Assembly: GCA_021323395.1 (NCBI GenBank)
Contig: JAJONL010000018.1
Location: 1 to 32,679, forward strand
Length of the DNA: 32,679 nucleotides
Origin: Nitrospira sp.
Lineage (GTDB): Bacteria; Nitrospirota; Nitrospiria; Nitrospirales; Nitrospiraceae
Direction of reading: 5' to 3'
In this document: one piece after another, positions 7,623-16,903 of the stretch
Position numbering within the stretch: the first letter of the stretch is position 1
Layout of the letters: each line of letters starts with the position of its first letter
Translations under genes and position numbers: made by a program
The notes under the pieces: generated by a model
Told to the model about the DNA's origin: nothing
The model's input: only the letters and a program-made list of their open reading frames with translations
Database searches by the model: none

Positions 7623-9035
7623 TCATTTTTTGCGGACCATGAGCCGGATGGGCGTGCCTGAAAAACGATATTCTTTCCTGATTTGGTTCTCAAGAAAACG
7701 GAGATAAGCTGGGGTCATATCATCGGGATGTCCCACGAAGAGAGCGAAGGCCGGTGGCCTGGTTGCCACCTGCGTGATGAAGGCCGATTTGCTCGCCTTG
7801 GTCGGTTTCCCCTTCCTGACGGGCAAAGGGTGTGCCTCGAGGAGCGATTGGAAGAACTGGTTCAGCGTGCCGGTCGGAATTCGCTTGCAGAATGAAAAAG
7901 AGACCTGGTCGATCAAGGCGAACAAGCCGCGGAGAAAGTCCGGTTCCAGCGCCGAAATGAACAGCACCGGCGCCCAGGCGAGAAAGGGAAATCGACGCTC
8001 CAGATTTTCTTTGTATGCCTCCCGGGCGCCCACATCATCGGTCTTGAGGTCCCATTTGTTGACGACCAGGATGCAGGCGCGTCCCTGCTTGAGGACGAGG
8101 CCGGCGATCTTGGTGTCCTGTTCGGTGACACCCTCTTCTGCGTCCAGCAGAAGAACTGCCACATCCGAACGGCCGATCGCGCGCAAGGACCGGGCAACGC
8201 TGTATCCTTCGATGCCACGCTCGACGCGACCGCGGCGGCGAATCCCGGCCGTATCGGTCAGCACATATTGCCGGTCCTTGAAGGTCGCGACCGAATCCAC
8301 CGGGTCACGGGTTGTGCCAGGCACGTCACTGACTACGACGCGCGCTTCGCCCAGGACGGAATTCACCAACGTTGATTTGCCGACGTTCGGACGCCCGACG
8401 ATGGCGATGCGCGGAATGTCGGCATGGGTTTCTTCGTCCGGCGGCTCAGCCATGTGGGCGAACATGTCGTCCAATAATTCCGCGACGCCGATGCCATGTT
8501 CGGCCGACAGCGGGTAGAGTTGGTCCTGGCCCAGGCGATAGAAATCGGCAATGAGCGGATCGGCCTTCGGCGTGTCGATCTTATTAATCACAAAAAAGAC
8601 CGGTTTGTCGGTACCGCGCAGCGTCCGCACGACCTCTTCATCGGGTGGCGTGAGCCCGGCTCGGCCGTCCAGGACGAGCACGAGGATATCCGCCTCGGCG
8701 ATGGCCAGTTGGGACTGCTGGCGGATCAGGCTCAGCATGCCATCATGAGCCGTGGGGTCGAGTCCACCGGTATCAACCAGTCGGAAGCGGCGGTTGCGAT
8801 AGGACGTATCGGCGTAGTTGCGGTCCCTGGTCACGCCCGGCACATCGTCGACGATTGCGGCCCGGGTTCCGAGAATACGATTGAACAGGGTCGACTTGCC
8901 GACGTTGGGCCGTCCGATGAGGGCGATAACCGGCAGGCGACCGCCTTCAAGCGTGAACAGCGGCGCGACAGGACCATGGGCTGATTTGGCGCGTGACATC
9001 GTGGAAGACGGTAGCATAGGGATTTCAGTGAACAC
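7623..9035 (-). CDS. der: Ribosome-assembly GTPase Der (EngA)
   Basis: Der is a tandem GTPase needed for maturation of the 50S ribosomal subunit. The 470-residue protein shows both G domains. The first P-loop (GRPNVGKST) is at 41-49, followed by DTGG and NKID. The second P-loop carries the same GRPNVGKST motif, followed by DTAGIRRR and NKWD. The C-terminal KH-like domain runs to the end (LMVRKK). Length is in the usual Der range. The first start is GTG at 9035, but ATG codons at 9017 and 8999 are alternatives, and the first 30 residues are not conserved Der sequence. It is divergent from the nucleotidase gene with only about 40 bp between them. Confidence 0.97.
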   Translation of the reverse strand: MFTEIPMLPSSTMSRAKSAHGPVAPLFTLEGGRLPVIALIGRPNVGKSTLFNRILGTRAAIVDDVPGVTRDRNYADTSYRNRRFRLVDTGGLDPTAHDGMLSLIRQQSQLAIAEADILVLVLDGRAGLTPPDEEVVRTLRGTDKPVFFVINKIDTPKADPLIADFYRLGQDQLYPLSAEHGIGVAELLDDMFAHMAEPPDEETHADIPRIAIVGRPNVGKSTLVNSVLGEARVVVSDVPGTTRDPVDSVATFKDRQYVLTDTAGIRRRGRVERGIEGYSVARSLRAIGRSDVAVLLLDAEEGVTEQDTKIAGLVLKQGRACILVVNKWDLKTDDVGAREAYKENLERRFPFLAWAPVLFISALEPDFLRGLFALIDQVSFSFCKRIPTGTLNQFFQSLLEAHPLPVRKGKPTKASKSAFITQVATRPPAFALFVGHPDDMTPAYLRFLENQIRKEYRFSGTPIRLMVRKK

Positions 9036-9064
9036 AATGACTCGTCTTGGCCAAGAGCCTCCGT

Positions 9065-9070
9065 TATACT
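9065..9070 (+). promoter_or_regulatory. Possible -10 element placed for a leaderless nucleotidase transcript
   Basis: TATACT lies 6 bases before the ATG at 9077, where transcription from it would start at or next to the start codon. No good -35 hexamer is seen at the right distance, and no ribosome site precedes the ATG. This is a weak suggestion. Confidence 0.2.
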
Positions 9071-9076
9071 GCCGTC

Positions 9077-9763
9077 ATGATGCAATCTCGCTCAGACTTA
9101 ACCCCTCAGGCCGTCGATTGGAGTCAAATCGACGATGTGTTGCTCGACATGGACGGCACCCTGCTCGATCGCCATTTCGACAATTTTTTTTTCGAGGAAG
9201 AATTACCGAGACGGTATGCGGTGAAGCATGCGTTGCCCTTTGGCGAGGCGCGGGATCGGTTGATGTCGATGTACCGATCGGTGGAAGGGGAGTTGGCCTG
9301 GACCGATCTACATTACTGGACGGAACGAGTGGACATGGACGTGGTGGCGATGCATCGTGAACTGGATCACATGATCGGGTTTTTGCCTGATGCCGAAGAA
9401 TTCTTGCTGGCCCTGCGCCGACTGGGCAAACGGGTCACGATCTTGACGAATGCCCATCGTGCCGGGGTGGAGGTCAAAACGGCGAAGACGGGGTTGGACC
9501 GTCAAGTCGACCGCATCGTAGACGCGTTCGAAGTCGGATGGCTCAAGATGCGATCGGAGTATTGGCCCAGCTGCCGGCAGCTGGTTGGGTTTGACCCGGC
9601 GCGAGCGCTCTATATCGATGACGATGAGCAATGCCTGGCGGCGGCCCACCACTTCGGGATCGGTCGAATATTCCACCGCTCAAAGTCGAGCTCTCAGGCT
9701 TCTGCAATCCCCTCGACGCGATTTGCCTCCATTGAAAATTTCCAGGCCATCCTGCCCCGTTAG
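9077..9763 (+). CDS. yrfG: HAD-family GMP/IMP nucleotidase (YrfG-like)
   Basis: The 228-residue protein belongs to the haloacid dehalogenase superfamily. Motif I, LLDMDGTLLD, has D24 and D26; the aspartate nucleophile forms a phospho-enzyme. Motif II is the ILTNAH stretch, a lysine follows in GWLKMRSEYW, and motif IV is the IDDDEQ segment. Overall order and features (FDNFFF, MDGTLLDRHFDN, YWTERVDMD) match E. coli YrfG, which dephosphorylates GMP and IMP. I chose the ATG at 9077; a TTG at 9047 would add ten residues with no conserved content. The gene is divergent from der. Specificity for purine nucleotides is by family analogy. Confidence 0.8.
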   Translation: MMQSRSDLTPQAVDWSQIDDVLLDMDGTLLDRHFDNFFFEEELPRRYAVKHALPFGEARDRLMSMYRSVEGELAWTDLHYWTERVDMDVVAMHRELDHMIGFLPDAEEFLLALRRLGKRVTILTNAHRAGVEVKTAKTGLDRQVDRIVDAFEVGWLKMRSEYWPSCRQLVGFDPARALYIDDDEQCLAAAHHFGIGRIFHRSKSSSQASAIPSTRFASIENFQAILPR

Positions 9764-9935
9764 CCGAATCCACTGGACGTCTGCTCACTGGACAGGATTG
9801 AGCAGGTCGCGCAATTCCTCGCCACCTCCACGGGCGGGAACGGCTACAGAATGAAGCCGGTTCCCGGCCTGCAAGAACAGTCGGAAAAGCGCGAGCATCG
9901 AAGGAGTCGGCACAAGTGAACGAAAGCGCGGATCG

Positions 9936-10589
9936 TTACGATGAGGCCCAGCCCGCAGGTTTGGAAGGCAGGCCGATTTCGTTGCGGGCGGCCAGACCCC
10001 TGTATATTTCTCCGCCGATTCTCGGTACGCCCGGGAGGACATATCGATCCATAGATTCCAGATACAGGCCGGAGTCCCTCACCAATCGGTCGATGCGTCG
10101 ATTGAGATTGCATCCGCAGCCCAACCAGTTCTGAAAGGGATTGAGTCGGTCCTGCCATCCGGCGATTTTGGAAACATCGCTGCGGCCATGCTCAAGAAAG
10201 AGGAAGTGACCCTCTGGCTTCATGACCCGCCGCACTTCACGGAGCGCCAAGATCGGTTCGGGAATCGTGCAAAGGGTAAAGGTGCTCACGACGTAGTCGA
10301 ACATTGCATTGTCATATGGTAATCGCTCCGCGCTGAGATGCTGGATGTGGACGGGGAACGGCGCTTGTGCCGTCCGACTGGCCACTCTATCCGGCAACAT
10401 AGATGAGGAATCGACCGCGTGGAGTGCCGTGACCGTTCGCGGATAGTGCGGCAGATTGAGTCCGGTCCCGAAGCCGATCTCCAGCACGACCCCTTCGGCC
10501 GGAGTGAGCAGGCGCTGCCGCTCGTGCTGGAAGCGTTCGCCGCGTAGTATCCAATCCATGAGTCGCGGAAAAATATACGTCGCATACAT
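9936..10589 (-). CDS. Class I SAM-dependent methyltransferase
   Basis: The 217-residue protein carries the SAM-binding motif [12 protein letters not shown] at about 35-45, then the acidic residue in AVDSS, the motif [16 protein letters not shown], and a [12 protein letters not shown] stretch. This is a standard class I fold of the UbiE/phospholipid N-methyltransferase-like group. The long C-terminal region ([21 protein letters not shown]) resembles membrane-lipid or quinone methyltransferases, so a lipid-type acceptor is possible but not proven. It is divergent from leuS. The 172 bp between its 3' end and the nucleotidase gene holds no supported feature. Confidence 0.8.
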   Translation of the reverse strand: MYATYIFPRLMDWILRGERFQHERQRLLTPAEGVVLEIGFGTGLNLPHYPRTVTALHAVDSSSMLPDRVASRTAQAPFPVHIQHLSAERLPYDNAMFDYVVSTFTLCTIPEPILALREVRRVMKPEGHFLFLEHGRSDVSKIAGWQDRLNPFQNWLGCGCNLNRRIDRLVRDSGLYLESMDRYVLPGVPRIGGEIYRGLAARNEIGLPSKPAGWASS

Positions 10590-10661
10590 GAGGGAAATTT
10601 GCTCGACTTCGCCGGCCTATCCGGCAGGGTATTTCAACAGGAACGGAGCAGCATGATCAAG

Positions 10662-10699
10662 GGAGCGATGCCCTGTCGGAGGAGCGATGCCCCGTCGGA
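10662..10699 (+). repeat. Tandem 19-base repeat in the leuS leader
   Basis: Two adjacent copies of a 19-base unit starting GGAGCGATGCCC differ at one position (18 of 19 identical). They are followed by a 5-bp stem (GGACC/GGTCC at about 10697-10710). They lie between the methyltransferase gene and leuS, upstream of the start I chose for leuS. Function unknown. Confidence 0.5.
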
Positions 10700-10805
10700 C
10701 CAGTCGGTCCTGTCCGCCGCATCCTTGTCGCTCCGGGCGGCGTATGCTAGAGTCGTCCGTTCTTTAATGACCGCAAACCGTCGCGACGCGTCTTCATACA
10801 GCACC

Positions 10806-13241
10806 ATGAGCAAAAGTTACGATCACCAGGCCCTCGAATCGAAGTGGCAGGCCTATTGGGAAACACACCGTTCGTTTCGGACCATGGACAATCTTTCCAG
10901 GCCGAAGTTCTACTGTCTCGACATGTTTCCCTACCCCTCCGGCTCGGGTCTGCATGTCGGGCATCTGGAAGGGTACACCGCCACGGACATCGTGTCCCGC
11001 TATAAACGCATGCGGGGCTTCAATGTATTGCATCCCATGGGCTGGGACGCATTCGGGTTGCCGGCGGAGCAATATGCAGTAAAGACCGGCGTGCATCCAG
11101 CCCTCACCACCGCCCAAAACATTGCGACTTTCAAACGCCAGATGAAGCGGGTGGGACTGTCCTACGATTGGGATCGAGAGCTCAGCACGACCGATCAGGA
11201 CTATTATCGTTGGACGCAGTGGATTTTTCTCAAGCTCTTCGAGCGAGGCTTGGCCTATGTGGCCGAGGTGCCGGTCAATTGGTGTCCCGCGTTGGGGACG
11301 GTGTTGGCCAACGAGGAGATCGTGGACGGCAAAAGCGAAGTCGGCGGGTTCGATGTCATTCGCAAGCCGATGAAGCAATGGGTGTTGAAGATTACCGCCT
11401 ATGCGGAGCGACTGCTCGAGGACCTGAAATTAGTCGAATGGCCGGCGAGCACCCTGGAGATGCAGAAAAACTGGATCGGCCGATCGATCGGCGCTGAAGT
11501 CGACTTTGTTCTGGCCGACGCGACCGGCAACCTGCGGGTGTTCACGACGCGTCCCGATACGCTGTTCGGCGCCACCTACATGGTCATTGCGCCCGAACAT
11601 CCGCTTGTGGAAGTGGTGACGACTCCGTCGCAGCGGGCGCAAGTATTGGCGTATCGCGACGCGGCCACCCGCAAGAGCGATTTGCAGCGCCAGGAATTGG
11701 ACAAGGTGAAGACCGGCGTCTTCACCGGCGGCTATGTCATCAACCCCGTGAATCAGGAACGCCTGCCGATTTGGATTGCCGATTACGTCCTCATGAGTTA
11801 CGGAACCGGAGCCATTATGGCGGTGCCGGCCCATGACGAGCGCGACTGGGCCTTTGCCCGACAATACCACTTGCCGATTCGCGAAGTGATTCAAGGTGGG
11901 CAGATTGAACAAGCAGCGTTTACGGCGACCGATCGAGGTCGTCTCGTCAATTCCACCACCCTTGATAAGTCGTTTACTCTCGATGGGCTGTTACCCAGCG
12001 AGGCCATTCCTAAAATGACGGTCTGGCTTGAAACCAAGGGCAAGGGCAAAAAGACGATTAACTACAAACTGCGTGACTGGCTCTTTGCGCGGCAACGCTA
12101 TTGGGGCGAACCCTTTCCAATCCTGTGGGTCGATGATGAGCCCCGTCCGCTGCCGGAGGAACAGCTGCCCCTCGTATTGCCGGAGACGAAGAACTTCAAA
12201 CCGTCCGGAAGCGGCGAGAGCCCATTAGCCAATCTAGAGGAATGGTTGGAAACGACTGATCCTGCGAGCGGCAAACCAGCGCGGCGCGAGACCAATACCA
12301 TGCCCCAGTGGGCCGGCTCCTGCTGGTACTATCTGCGATTCATCGATCCAAAGAATGCCCGGCAGATGGTCGATCCGGAAAAGGAACGGTACTGGATGCC
12401 GGTCGATCTCTATATCGGGGGCAGCGAACATGCGGTACTGCATCTGCTTTATAGCCGGTTCTGGCACAAGGTATTGTTCGATGCGGGGGTGGTCAGTACG
12501 CCTGAACCCTTCAAGAAATTGGTGCATCAGGGCATTGTGCTGGGGGAAGACAATCAGAAGATGTCCAAGTCGCGCGGCAATGTCGTGAATCCGGACGAGA
12601 TGATCGATCAGTTCGGCGCCGATGCCGTACGGCTCTATGAAATGTTCATGGGTCCTCTGGAATCGATGAAGCCTTGGAGCAGCCGCGGCGTCGAAGGCAT
12701 TACGCGGTTTCTGGACCGCGTCTGGCGGCTGATGATCAGTGAGGACGGCACGTTGAGCCCGGCGGTGACTGACTCAGAGCCCACGTCGGAACAGCAGCGA
12801 TTGCTTCACTTCACGATCAAGAAGGTCACCGACGATATCGAGGCCCTGCGATTCAATACGGCCATTGCTCAGATGATGGTGTTCACCAACGAGATGACCA
12901 AGTTGGAGCAGCGTCCGCGGCGGATGTTGGAGCCGTTTATCTTGTTGCTCCTGCCGTTTGCGCCACACCTGAGTGAAGAACTATGGGAATATCTTGGGCA
13001 AAAACCAAGCGCCGGCCAGCAGCCCTGGCCGGAGTTCGATCCGGCCTTAGTCGTCAGTGACCGATTGACCATCCCAATTCAGGTGAATGGCAAACTGCGG
13101 GCGAAGGTGGACATCGACGCCGGGACTTCGCGCGATTCCTTGGAGCCCCTGGCCCGGAAGGAAGTTGCGGAATGGCTGCAGGGGAAAGAGCCGAAGAAGG
13201 TCATCTATGTTGAGAAGAAGTTGATCAATTTCGTGGTGTGA
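10806..13241 (+). CDS. leuS: Leucyl-tRNA synthetase
   Basis: This class I synthetase charges tRNA-Leu with leucine and edits mischarged tRNA. I chose the ATG at 10806 because conserved sequence ([12 protein letters not shown]) starts just after it; the in-frame upstream extension (from 10599) has no family similarity. The 811-residue product has the HIGH motif as HVGH at 50-53 and KMSKS at 585-589, with the CP1 editing domain between them ([13 protein letters not shown]). The zinc-ribbon-like insertion, the anticodon-binding domain and the C-terminal domain all read through. Length is as in Bacillus-type LeuRS. It starts the conserved order leuS-lptE-holA, also found in E. coli. Confidence 0.97.
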   Translation: MSKSYDHQALESKWQAYWETHRSFRTMDNLSRPKFYCLDMFPYPSGSGLHVGHLEGYTATDIVSRYKRMRGFNVLHPMGWDAFGLPAEQYAVKTGVHPALTTAQNIATFKRQMKRVGLSYDWDRELSTTDQDYYRWTQWIFLKLFERGLAYVAEVPVNWCPALGTVLANEEIVDGKSEVGGFDVIRKPMKQWVLKITAYAERLLEDLKLVEWPASTLEMQKNWIGRSIGAEVDFVLADATGNLRVFTTRPDTLFGATYMVIAPEHPLVEVVTTPSQRAQVLAYRDAATRKSDLQRQELDKVKTGVFTGGYVINPVNQERLPIWIADYVLMSYGTGAIMAVPAHDERDWAFARQYHLPIREVIQGGQIEQAAFTATDRGRLVNSTTLDKSFTLDGLLPSEAIPKMTVWLETKGKGKKTINYKLRDWLFARQRYWGEPFPILWVDDEPRPLPEEQLPLVLPETKNFKPSGSGESPLANLEEWLETTDPASGKPARRETNTMPQWAGSCWYYLRFIDPKNARQMVDPEKERYWMPVDLYIGGSEHAVLHLLYSRFWHKVLFDAGVVSTPEPFKKLVHQGIVLGEDNQKMSKSRGNVVNPDEMIDQFGADAVRLYEMFMGPLESMKPWSSRGVEGITRFLDRVWRLMISEDGTLSPAVTDSEPTSEQQRLLHFTIKKVTDDIEALRFNTAIAQMMVFTNEMTKLEQRPRRMLEPFILLLLPFAPHLSEELWEYLGQKPSAGQQPWPEFDPALVVSDRLTIPIQVNGKLRAKVDIDAGTSRDSLEPLARKEVAEWLQGKEPKKVIYVEKKLINFVV

Positions 13242-13302
13242 TGCCGTGCGTGCAGGAGCAGGACCTAGGGCCACAGGACAAGTAGCGGGACGGAGGCTCT
13301 CA

Positions 13303-13929
13303 TTGTGCGTGATATCCGTGATGGGGTGCCTGTTGGCGATGAATGCATCCTCGTGCGGGTACCAGTTTCGAGTGCAAGGCGCCGGCCCTACGATCGGCGG
13401 CGCGCCCGAGTCGGAGACTAAGCGGCCCCAGGCGCCGCGTCTGGCGATTCTCCCCATTGCCAATACGACCTATGAAGCGAATCTCGAGATCAAGCTGGCC
13501 AATTACCTGCGGCGTGAGTTTTCGTCCGGCGCGGGCACGGAAATTGTCGGGACCTCAGGGGGGGCCGACCTCTTTTTATCCGGGCAAATCATCCAGATTT
13601 CTCTGCCGACGTTGAGCTTCGATCTGAACACGACGTTTGAAAGTCGAGTGGAAATGCTGGTGAGCGTCAGGATCGAGGAGGCGAAGACAAAAAAAGTCGT
13701 CTGGACCCAGGTTTCCAAAGGCACCTCGGAGTTTTTCCTGACGCAGGATCTGCAGTTTAACCGCGTGTTGCAAAACCGGGCATTGGAACAGGCGGGCCGG
13801 TTCATCGCGGAAGATCTGGCCTCGCGGTTCCTGCTGTTTCAGGATACCGGTGAATTAGACAAGGCTCTCAAGCGCCCCACCAGAACAGATGCCGGTACGA
13901 CCACGGCCCCGCCCGCGACGGCGCGATAG
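13303..13929 (+). CDS. lptE: LPS-assembly lipoprotein LptE
   Basis: LptE is the outer-membrane lipoprotein that plugs the LptD translocon and helps insert lipopolysaccharide. I chose the TTG at 13303, six bases behind a GGAGG. It gives a 208-residue protein with a short signal ending in a lipobox-like NASSC at 14-18, followed by GYQF. An earlier GTG (13246) lacks such a site. Features of the family are the CGYxF start, the PRLAILPIANTTYEANLE segment, a central strand region (FLSGQIIQISL, VEMLVSVRIEEA), and a long C-terminal helix (LEQAGRFIAEDLASRFL). Position between leuS and holA is the classical lptE neighbourhood. A Thr/Pro/Ala-rich tail (about the last 20 residues) is not conserved. Confidence 0.85.
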   Translation: MCVISVMGCLLAMNASSCGYQFRVQGAGPTIGGAPESETKRPQAPRLAILPIANTTYEANLEIKLANYLRREFSSGAGTEIVGTSGGADLFLSGQIIQISLPTLSFDLNTTFESRVEMLVSVRIEEAKTKKVVWTQVSKGTSEFFLTQDLQFNRVLQNRALEQAGRFIAEDLASRFLLFQDTGELDKALKRPTRTDAGTTTAPPATAR

Positions 13930-13950
13930 TGCTTCAATGAGGAGGTACAC

Positions 13951-15060
13951 ATGAGTGCCGCGGTCATGAGTATGGAACTCTCACCGTTACTGGCGCGAGA
14001 CGGGGTATTACCCCTCTATGCCGTCGTCGGGGAAGAAGATTATTTGCGGGATCGATCCATTGCCGTCCTTAAAGAGGCGGCGTTGGGAGAAGTGGTGGAG
14101 AGCGGGTTCAATTATGATGTATTTCACGGCGATGAGTCACAGATAGAGGACGTCCTGGCCTGTGCGGCAGAAATTCCTGTGTTCGCCGCTCGTCGCGTCA
14201 TTGTCTATAAGTCGGTGGAGAAACTGCCGGCGCGCGAGGGCGAGAAGCTCTTGTCCTATCTCTCCGCTCCAAATGATACGACGACGTTGATCGTTGCGGC
14301 CGTGAAGCTAGACGGCCGGCTCAAGTGGACACAAGCTTTGACCAAGCGAGCCATGACTGTGACCTGCGCCCCGTTGCGGGATGTACAGCTCTCGGCCTGG
14401 ATTCGCCAGGAAGCGGCGGTCTTGGGTGTACGCATACATGAGGAAGCGTCGCAGTTGCTCAAAGAGGCGGGGAACGACTCCCTCTATGCCATACGGAGAG
14501 AACTCGAGAAACTCGCCGCCTATGTGCCATCCGACCGGATGGCGCAGTCGGCGGATGTGGAGCTGCTTCGAGGAACCGAGCCCGGCGCATCGGTGTTCGA
14601 TTTGATGAACGCGATCGGTGTACATGACCATGGGCGGGCCTTGCGGATTCTTGCCAGGAATGTCGAAAATGGAGAGGCCCCGTTGCGGATTCTGGGGGCG
14701 TTGGTGTGGCAGTATCGCCGGTTGTGGAAAATAAAGGAGCAGGTCAGGTCAAGCGGTCGGGAAGGCGAAGCCGCTCGAAGTCTTCGGATGGATCTGGCTC
14801 GGGTGCGAGGGTTTCTGAATCAATTTTCCGATGCCCAACTTGTCCAGGCCTTCCAGTGGTTTATGGAGACTGACTCGAAACTCAAAGGAGGCAGTGGCAG
14901 CGCGCCTCTTCGAGTGATGGAAGACCTCTTGTTTCGCCTCTGTGGTCAGCCGGCGACACAAGCGCAGCAGGCGGATCGGACGAGAAGAACGACGTCGGCC
15001 CCGAGCCAAGGAGGTTCGAGGCCGGTATCGAATATCAGGACGGTTACGTGGAAACGGTGA
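13951..15060 (+). CDS. holA: DNA polymerase III delta subunit
   Basis: The delta subunit opens the beta sliding clamp within the clamp loader. The 369-residue protein starts with an AGGAGG ribosome site 5 bases before ATG. The N-terminal PLYAVVGEEDYLRD and the region around residue 70-115 (VIVYKSVEKLPAREGEKLLSYL) are typical, and ILGALVWQYRRLWKIKE lies in the C-terminal collar domain. Length is normal for HolA (around 340). The C-terminal tail past about residue 330 is Gln/Arg/Ser-rich and not conserved. Its stop lies inside the 3' end of the convergent rpsT gene (17-bp overlap). It follows lptE by 21 bp. Confidence 0.93.
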   Translation: MSAAVMSMELSPLLARDGVLPLYAVVGEEDYLRDRSIAVLKEAALGEVVESGFNYDVFHGDESQIEDVLACAAEIPVFAARRVIVYKSVEKLPAREGEKLLSYLSAPNDTTTLIVAAVKLDGRLKWTQALTKRAMTVTCAPLRDVQLSAWIRQEAAVLGVRIHEEASQLLKEAGNDSLYAIRRELEKLAAYVPSDRMAQSADVELLRGTEPGASVFDLMNAIGVHDHGRALRILARNVENGEAPLRILGALVWQYRRLWKIKEQVRSSGREGEAARSLRMDLARVRGFLNQFSDAQLVQAFQWFMETDSKLKGGSGSAPLRVMEDLLFRLCGQPATQAQQADRTRRTTSAPSQGGSRPVSNIRTVTWKR

Positions 15061-15319
15061 TGGCGTTGACTCGCACGGTGAGACGAGACACCCGGCGCGA
15101 GGCGGTATTGGGTTTCAGCACTCCCTTGGTGACCGCTTTGCCCAGCGCAGCAGTGGCTTCCCGCAGTGTGGCTTTCGCATCGTCCGGCTTTTTGGCAGCG
15201 ATCGCTTCCTGCACCTTCCGAAGCACACTTCGGACGGAACTGAGCGTGGCGCGATTGCGCAACCGGCGTTTCTCAGATTGACGGGCACGGCGAATCGTTG
15301 ATTTGTGGACAACAGGCAT
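15044..15319 (-). CDS. rpsT: 30S ribosomal protein S20
   Basis: The 91-residue, very basic, Ala/Arg-rich helical protein matches S20, a primary 16S rRNA binding protein. Recognisable parts are the KSTIRRARQSEKRRLRN start, the RSVLRKVQEAIAAKKPDDA middle and the GVLKPNTASRRVSRLTVRVN end. The ATG at 15319 follows AGGAG with 7-base spacing. Length is in the normal range. It is convergent with holA, with 17 bp of overlap between the coding ends. Confidence 0.96.
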   Translation of the reverse strand: MPVVHKSTIRRARQSEKRRLRNRATLSSVRSVLRKVQEAIAAKKPDDAKATLREATAALGKAVTKGVLKPNTASRRVSRLTVRVNAITVST

Positions 15320-15433
15320 ACGGGTTCTCCTACGTTCAAAGCCTGAGTTTGTAGCATAGGATGAGAAGAGAGGTCAAGGAGGCAGAAGGAGTCAGCTGGG
15401 TCTTCGGGAAAACCAGGCGGCTCTGACATTTGT

Positions 15434-16153
15434 ATGATGACGCAGATTGATGCAAAAGATCGTTTGATCGTGGCGCTGGATGTTCCTTCCGCAGCGGAGG
15501 CGGAAGCGCTGGTCGACCGGATGGGAGATCAGGTTCGATTTGTGAAGGTCGGGTTGGAATTGTATACGGTGGCAGGTCCGGATATGGTACAGAGACTGGT
15601 CGATCGTGGGAAGCGCGTGTTTCTTGATCTTAAGTTTCTCGACATTGAGGAAACCATCCGACGCGCGACAGCGCGCGTTGCCGCCATGGGCGCGACATTT
15701 TTGACCGTCCATGCGAATCGAAAAGCCTTGATCGCAGCAGTGCAGGGGCGTGGCCAATCCGAGCTCAAGCTACTGGCAGTCACCGTCCTCACGAACTTCG
15801 ATGGGCAAGACCTGCGGGAAATGGGGATTCAGCGGACCGTTCAGGATCTGGTCACGGCTCGGGCCGCCTTGGCCGCAGAGGTTGGCTGTGACGGTGTAGT
15901 CGCGTCGGGAGAGGAGCCACAGGCGATTCGTGCCAAGGTGGGGGGCGATCTCATCATCGTCACGCCCGGGGTGAGGCCGGCAGGGAAAGGGACCGATGAC
16001 CATGCGCGGGTCACGACGCCGACCCAAACCATTGCGGCTGGCGCAGATTACCTGGTGATTGGACGACCGATTCGCGATGCCGACGATCCTCCCGTTGCGA
16101 CTGCCGAGATTCTGGCGGAAATGCAGGCCGCTTTCGACAACCGACGCGATTGA
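15434..16153 (+). CDS. pyrF: Orotidine 5'-phosphate decarboxylase
   Basis: PyrF converts OMP to UMP, the last step of pyrimidine synthesis. The 239-residue protein has the catalytic motif FLDLKFLDIEETIRRA with D65, K67 and D70 (normal DxKxxDI tetrad partner order), the D16 region (VALDVPSA), and the phosphate-binding end ITPGVRP / YLVIGRPI. Length matches the bacterial PyrF family. Two Met codons start the frame (15434 and 15437); neither has a good ribosome site. It follows rpsT divergently with about 115 bp between and ends about 105 bp before tRNA-His. Confidence 0.96.
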   Translation: MMTQIDAKDRLIVALDVPSAAEAEALVDRMGDQVRFVKVGLELYTVAGPDMVQRLVDRGKRVFLDLKFLDIEETIRRATARVAAMGATFLTVHANRKALIAAVQGRGQSELKLLAVTVLTNFDGQDLREMGIQRTVQDLVTARAALAAEVGCDGVVASGEEPQAIRAKVGGDLIIVTPGVRPAGKGTDDHARVTTPTQTIAAGADYLVIGRPIRDADDPPVATAEILAEMQAAFDNRRD

Positions 16154-16209
16154 TGGGCGCGTGCCAAGGTTCCGCAGACCTGAGCGAAGCGCCGGGACGG
16201 CTGAGGTGG

Positions 16210-16239
16210 TTGCGGCTGTTCTTCGGGGTTTGCTAAGAT
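16210..16239 (+). promoter_or_regulatory. Promoter of tRNA-His (sigma-70 type)
   Basis: TTGCGG (16210-16215) and TAAGAT (16234-16239) are spaced by 18 bases, with an extended TG one base before the -10. Transcription would start about 16246, just before the tRNA (16261). This would also serve the PilZ gene that follows. Confidence 0.5.
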
Positions 16240-16260
16240 GTCCGTTCGATGCGCCCTTGT

Positions 16261-16338
16261 GGTGGGTGTAGCTCAGTTGGTTAGAGCGCCGGATTGTGGA
16301 TCCGGAGGTCGCGGGTTCGAAACCCGTCACTCACCCCA
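16261..16338 (+). tRNA. tRNA-His (anticodon GTG)
   Basis: The cloverleaf is complete. Acceptor arms 16262-16268 and 16328-16334 pair in all seven positions (one G-T), the anticodon stem 16289-16293/16301-16305 surrounds the loop with GTG at 16296-16298, and the T stem is 16311-16315/16323-16327. G at 16261 pairs with the C at 16335, giving the extra G-1:C73 pair specific for histidine tRNA. CCA (16336-16338) is encoded. A PilZ gene begins 25 bases behind it. Confidence 0.97.
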
Positions 16339-16363
16339 ATGCCCGGCGTCGCAACTTACTGGA

Positions 16364-16744
16364 ATGAATATGGCCAGCGGCGGCAATCAGGCTTCTTCGT
16401 TGATGTCCTATCCTTCAAGCGCACCCGTGAGTACCACGTTTCAGGTGCGGTCTTTTCGTCGTTTCGCCGTTCAATGTTCGGTCTATTATTCGAGCGATGA
16501 GGTCCAGGGAACGGGCATTGCGTGGAATCTCTCGCTCAACGGATGGCGTATCGATGGGACGCAACCAGTTGAACCAGGCACGGTGATCACTCTGTGTGTC
16601 TTTCTTCCAGGGCAGCATCCTACGGTATTCATCGATCGGGCGACTGTGCGCTGGTCGCGCGGGCAAGAGTTCGGTATCACGGTCACTTCCATCAAAGCCG
16701 ACGAGCATGCTCGGCTTGAACAATTCGTGACCGCCCTCATATAG
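16364..16744 (+). CDS. Single-domain PilZ protein (canonical c-di-GMP motifs)
   Basis: The 126-residue protein has a Ser/Ala-rich N-terminus (about 25 residues), then one PilZ domain. R29-SFR-R33 is the RxxxR motif and NLSLNG (N55, S57, G60) the [D/N]xSxxG motif, so c-di-GMP binding is expected. The domain ends in the usual VRWSRGQEFGITV strand and a C-terminal helix. I chose the ATG at 16364 because the open frame otherwise starts inside the tRNA; an ATG at 16370 is a possible alternative. The ribosome site is weak (GGA directly before). It is the first of three PilZ genes on this strand and may be cotranscribed with tRNA-His. Output target unknown. Confidence 0.85.
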   Translation: MNMASGGNQASSLMSYPSSAPVSTTFQVRSFRRFAVQCSVYYSSDEVQGTGIAWNLSLNGWRIDGTQPVEPGTVITLCVFLPGQHPTVFIDRATVRWSRGQEFGITVTSIKADEHARLEQFVTALI

Positions 16745-16903
16745 CCGCGATCTGTTCTTCGGGCCTATTCTCCTACGAGTCTCGACCTGTTCTTCCCGCG
16801 GTGCGGTAGGAAAAAGAATATTCATTGCGATCTCCGTCCCTATGGGTAGACTGGACCCTAGTCAAGGCTGAGCGGTTTGGATCCATTACCCTCGTCGTGA
16901 ACC

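Noticed and set aside
7525-7707. 60-codon plus-strand frame behind der
   Set aside because: No ribosome site or domain; it overlaps the der 3' end antisense.
9785-10042. 85-codon minus-strand frame in the gap behind the methyltransferase
   Set aside because: It overlaps the methyltransferase in another frame and shows no conserved feature.
10599-10805. 69-residue N-terminal extension of leuS
   Set aside because: No LeuRS similarity; the family sequence begins right after the ATG at 10806.
16238-16363. N-terminal extension of the first PilZ gene
   Set aside because: It would translate the whole tRNA-His; the start must lie behind the tRNA.
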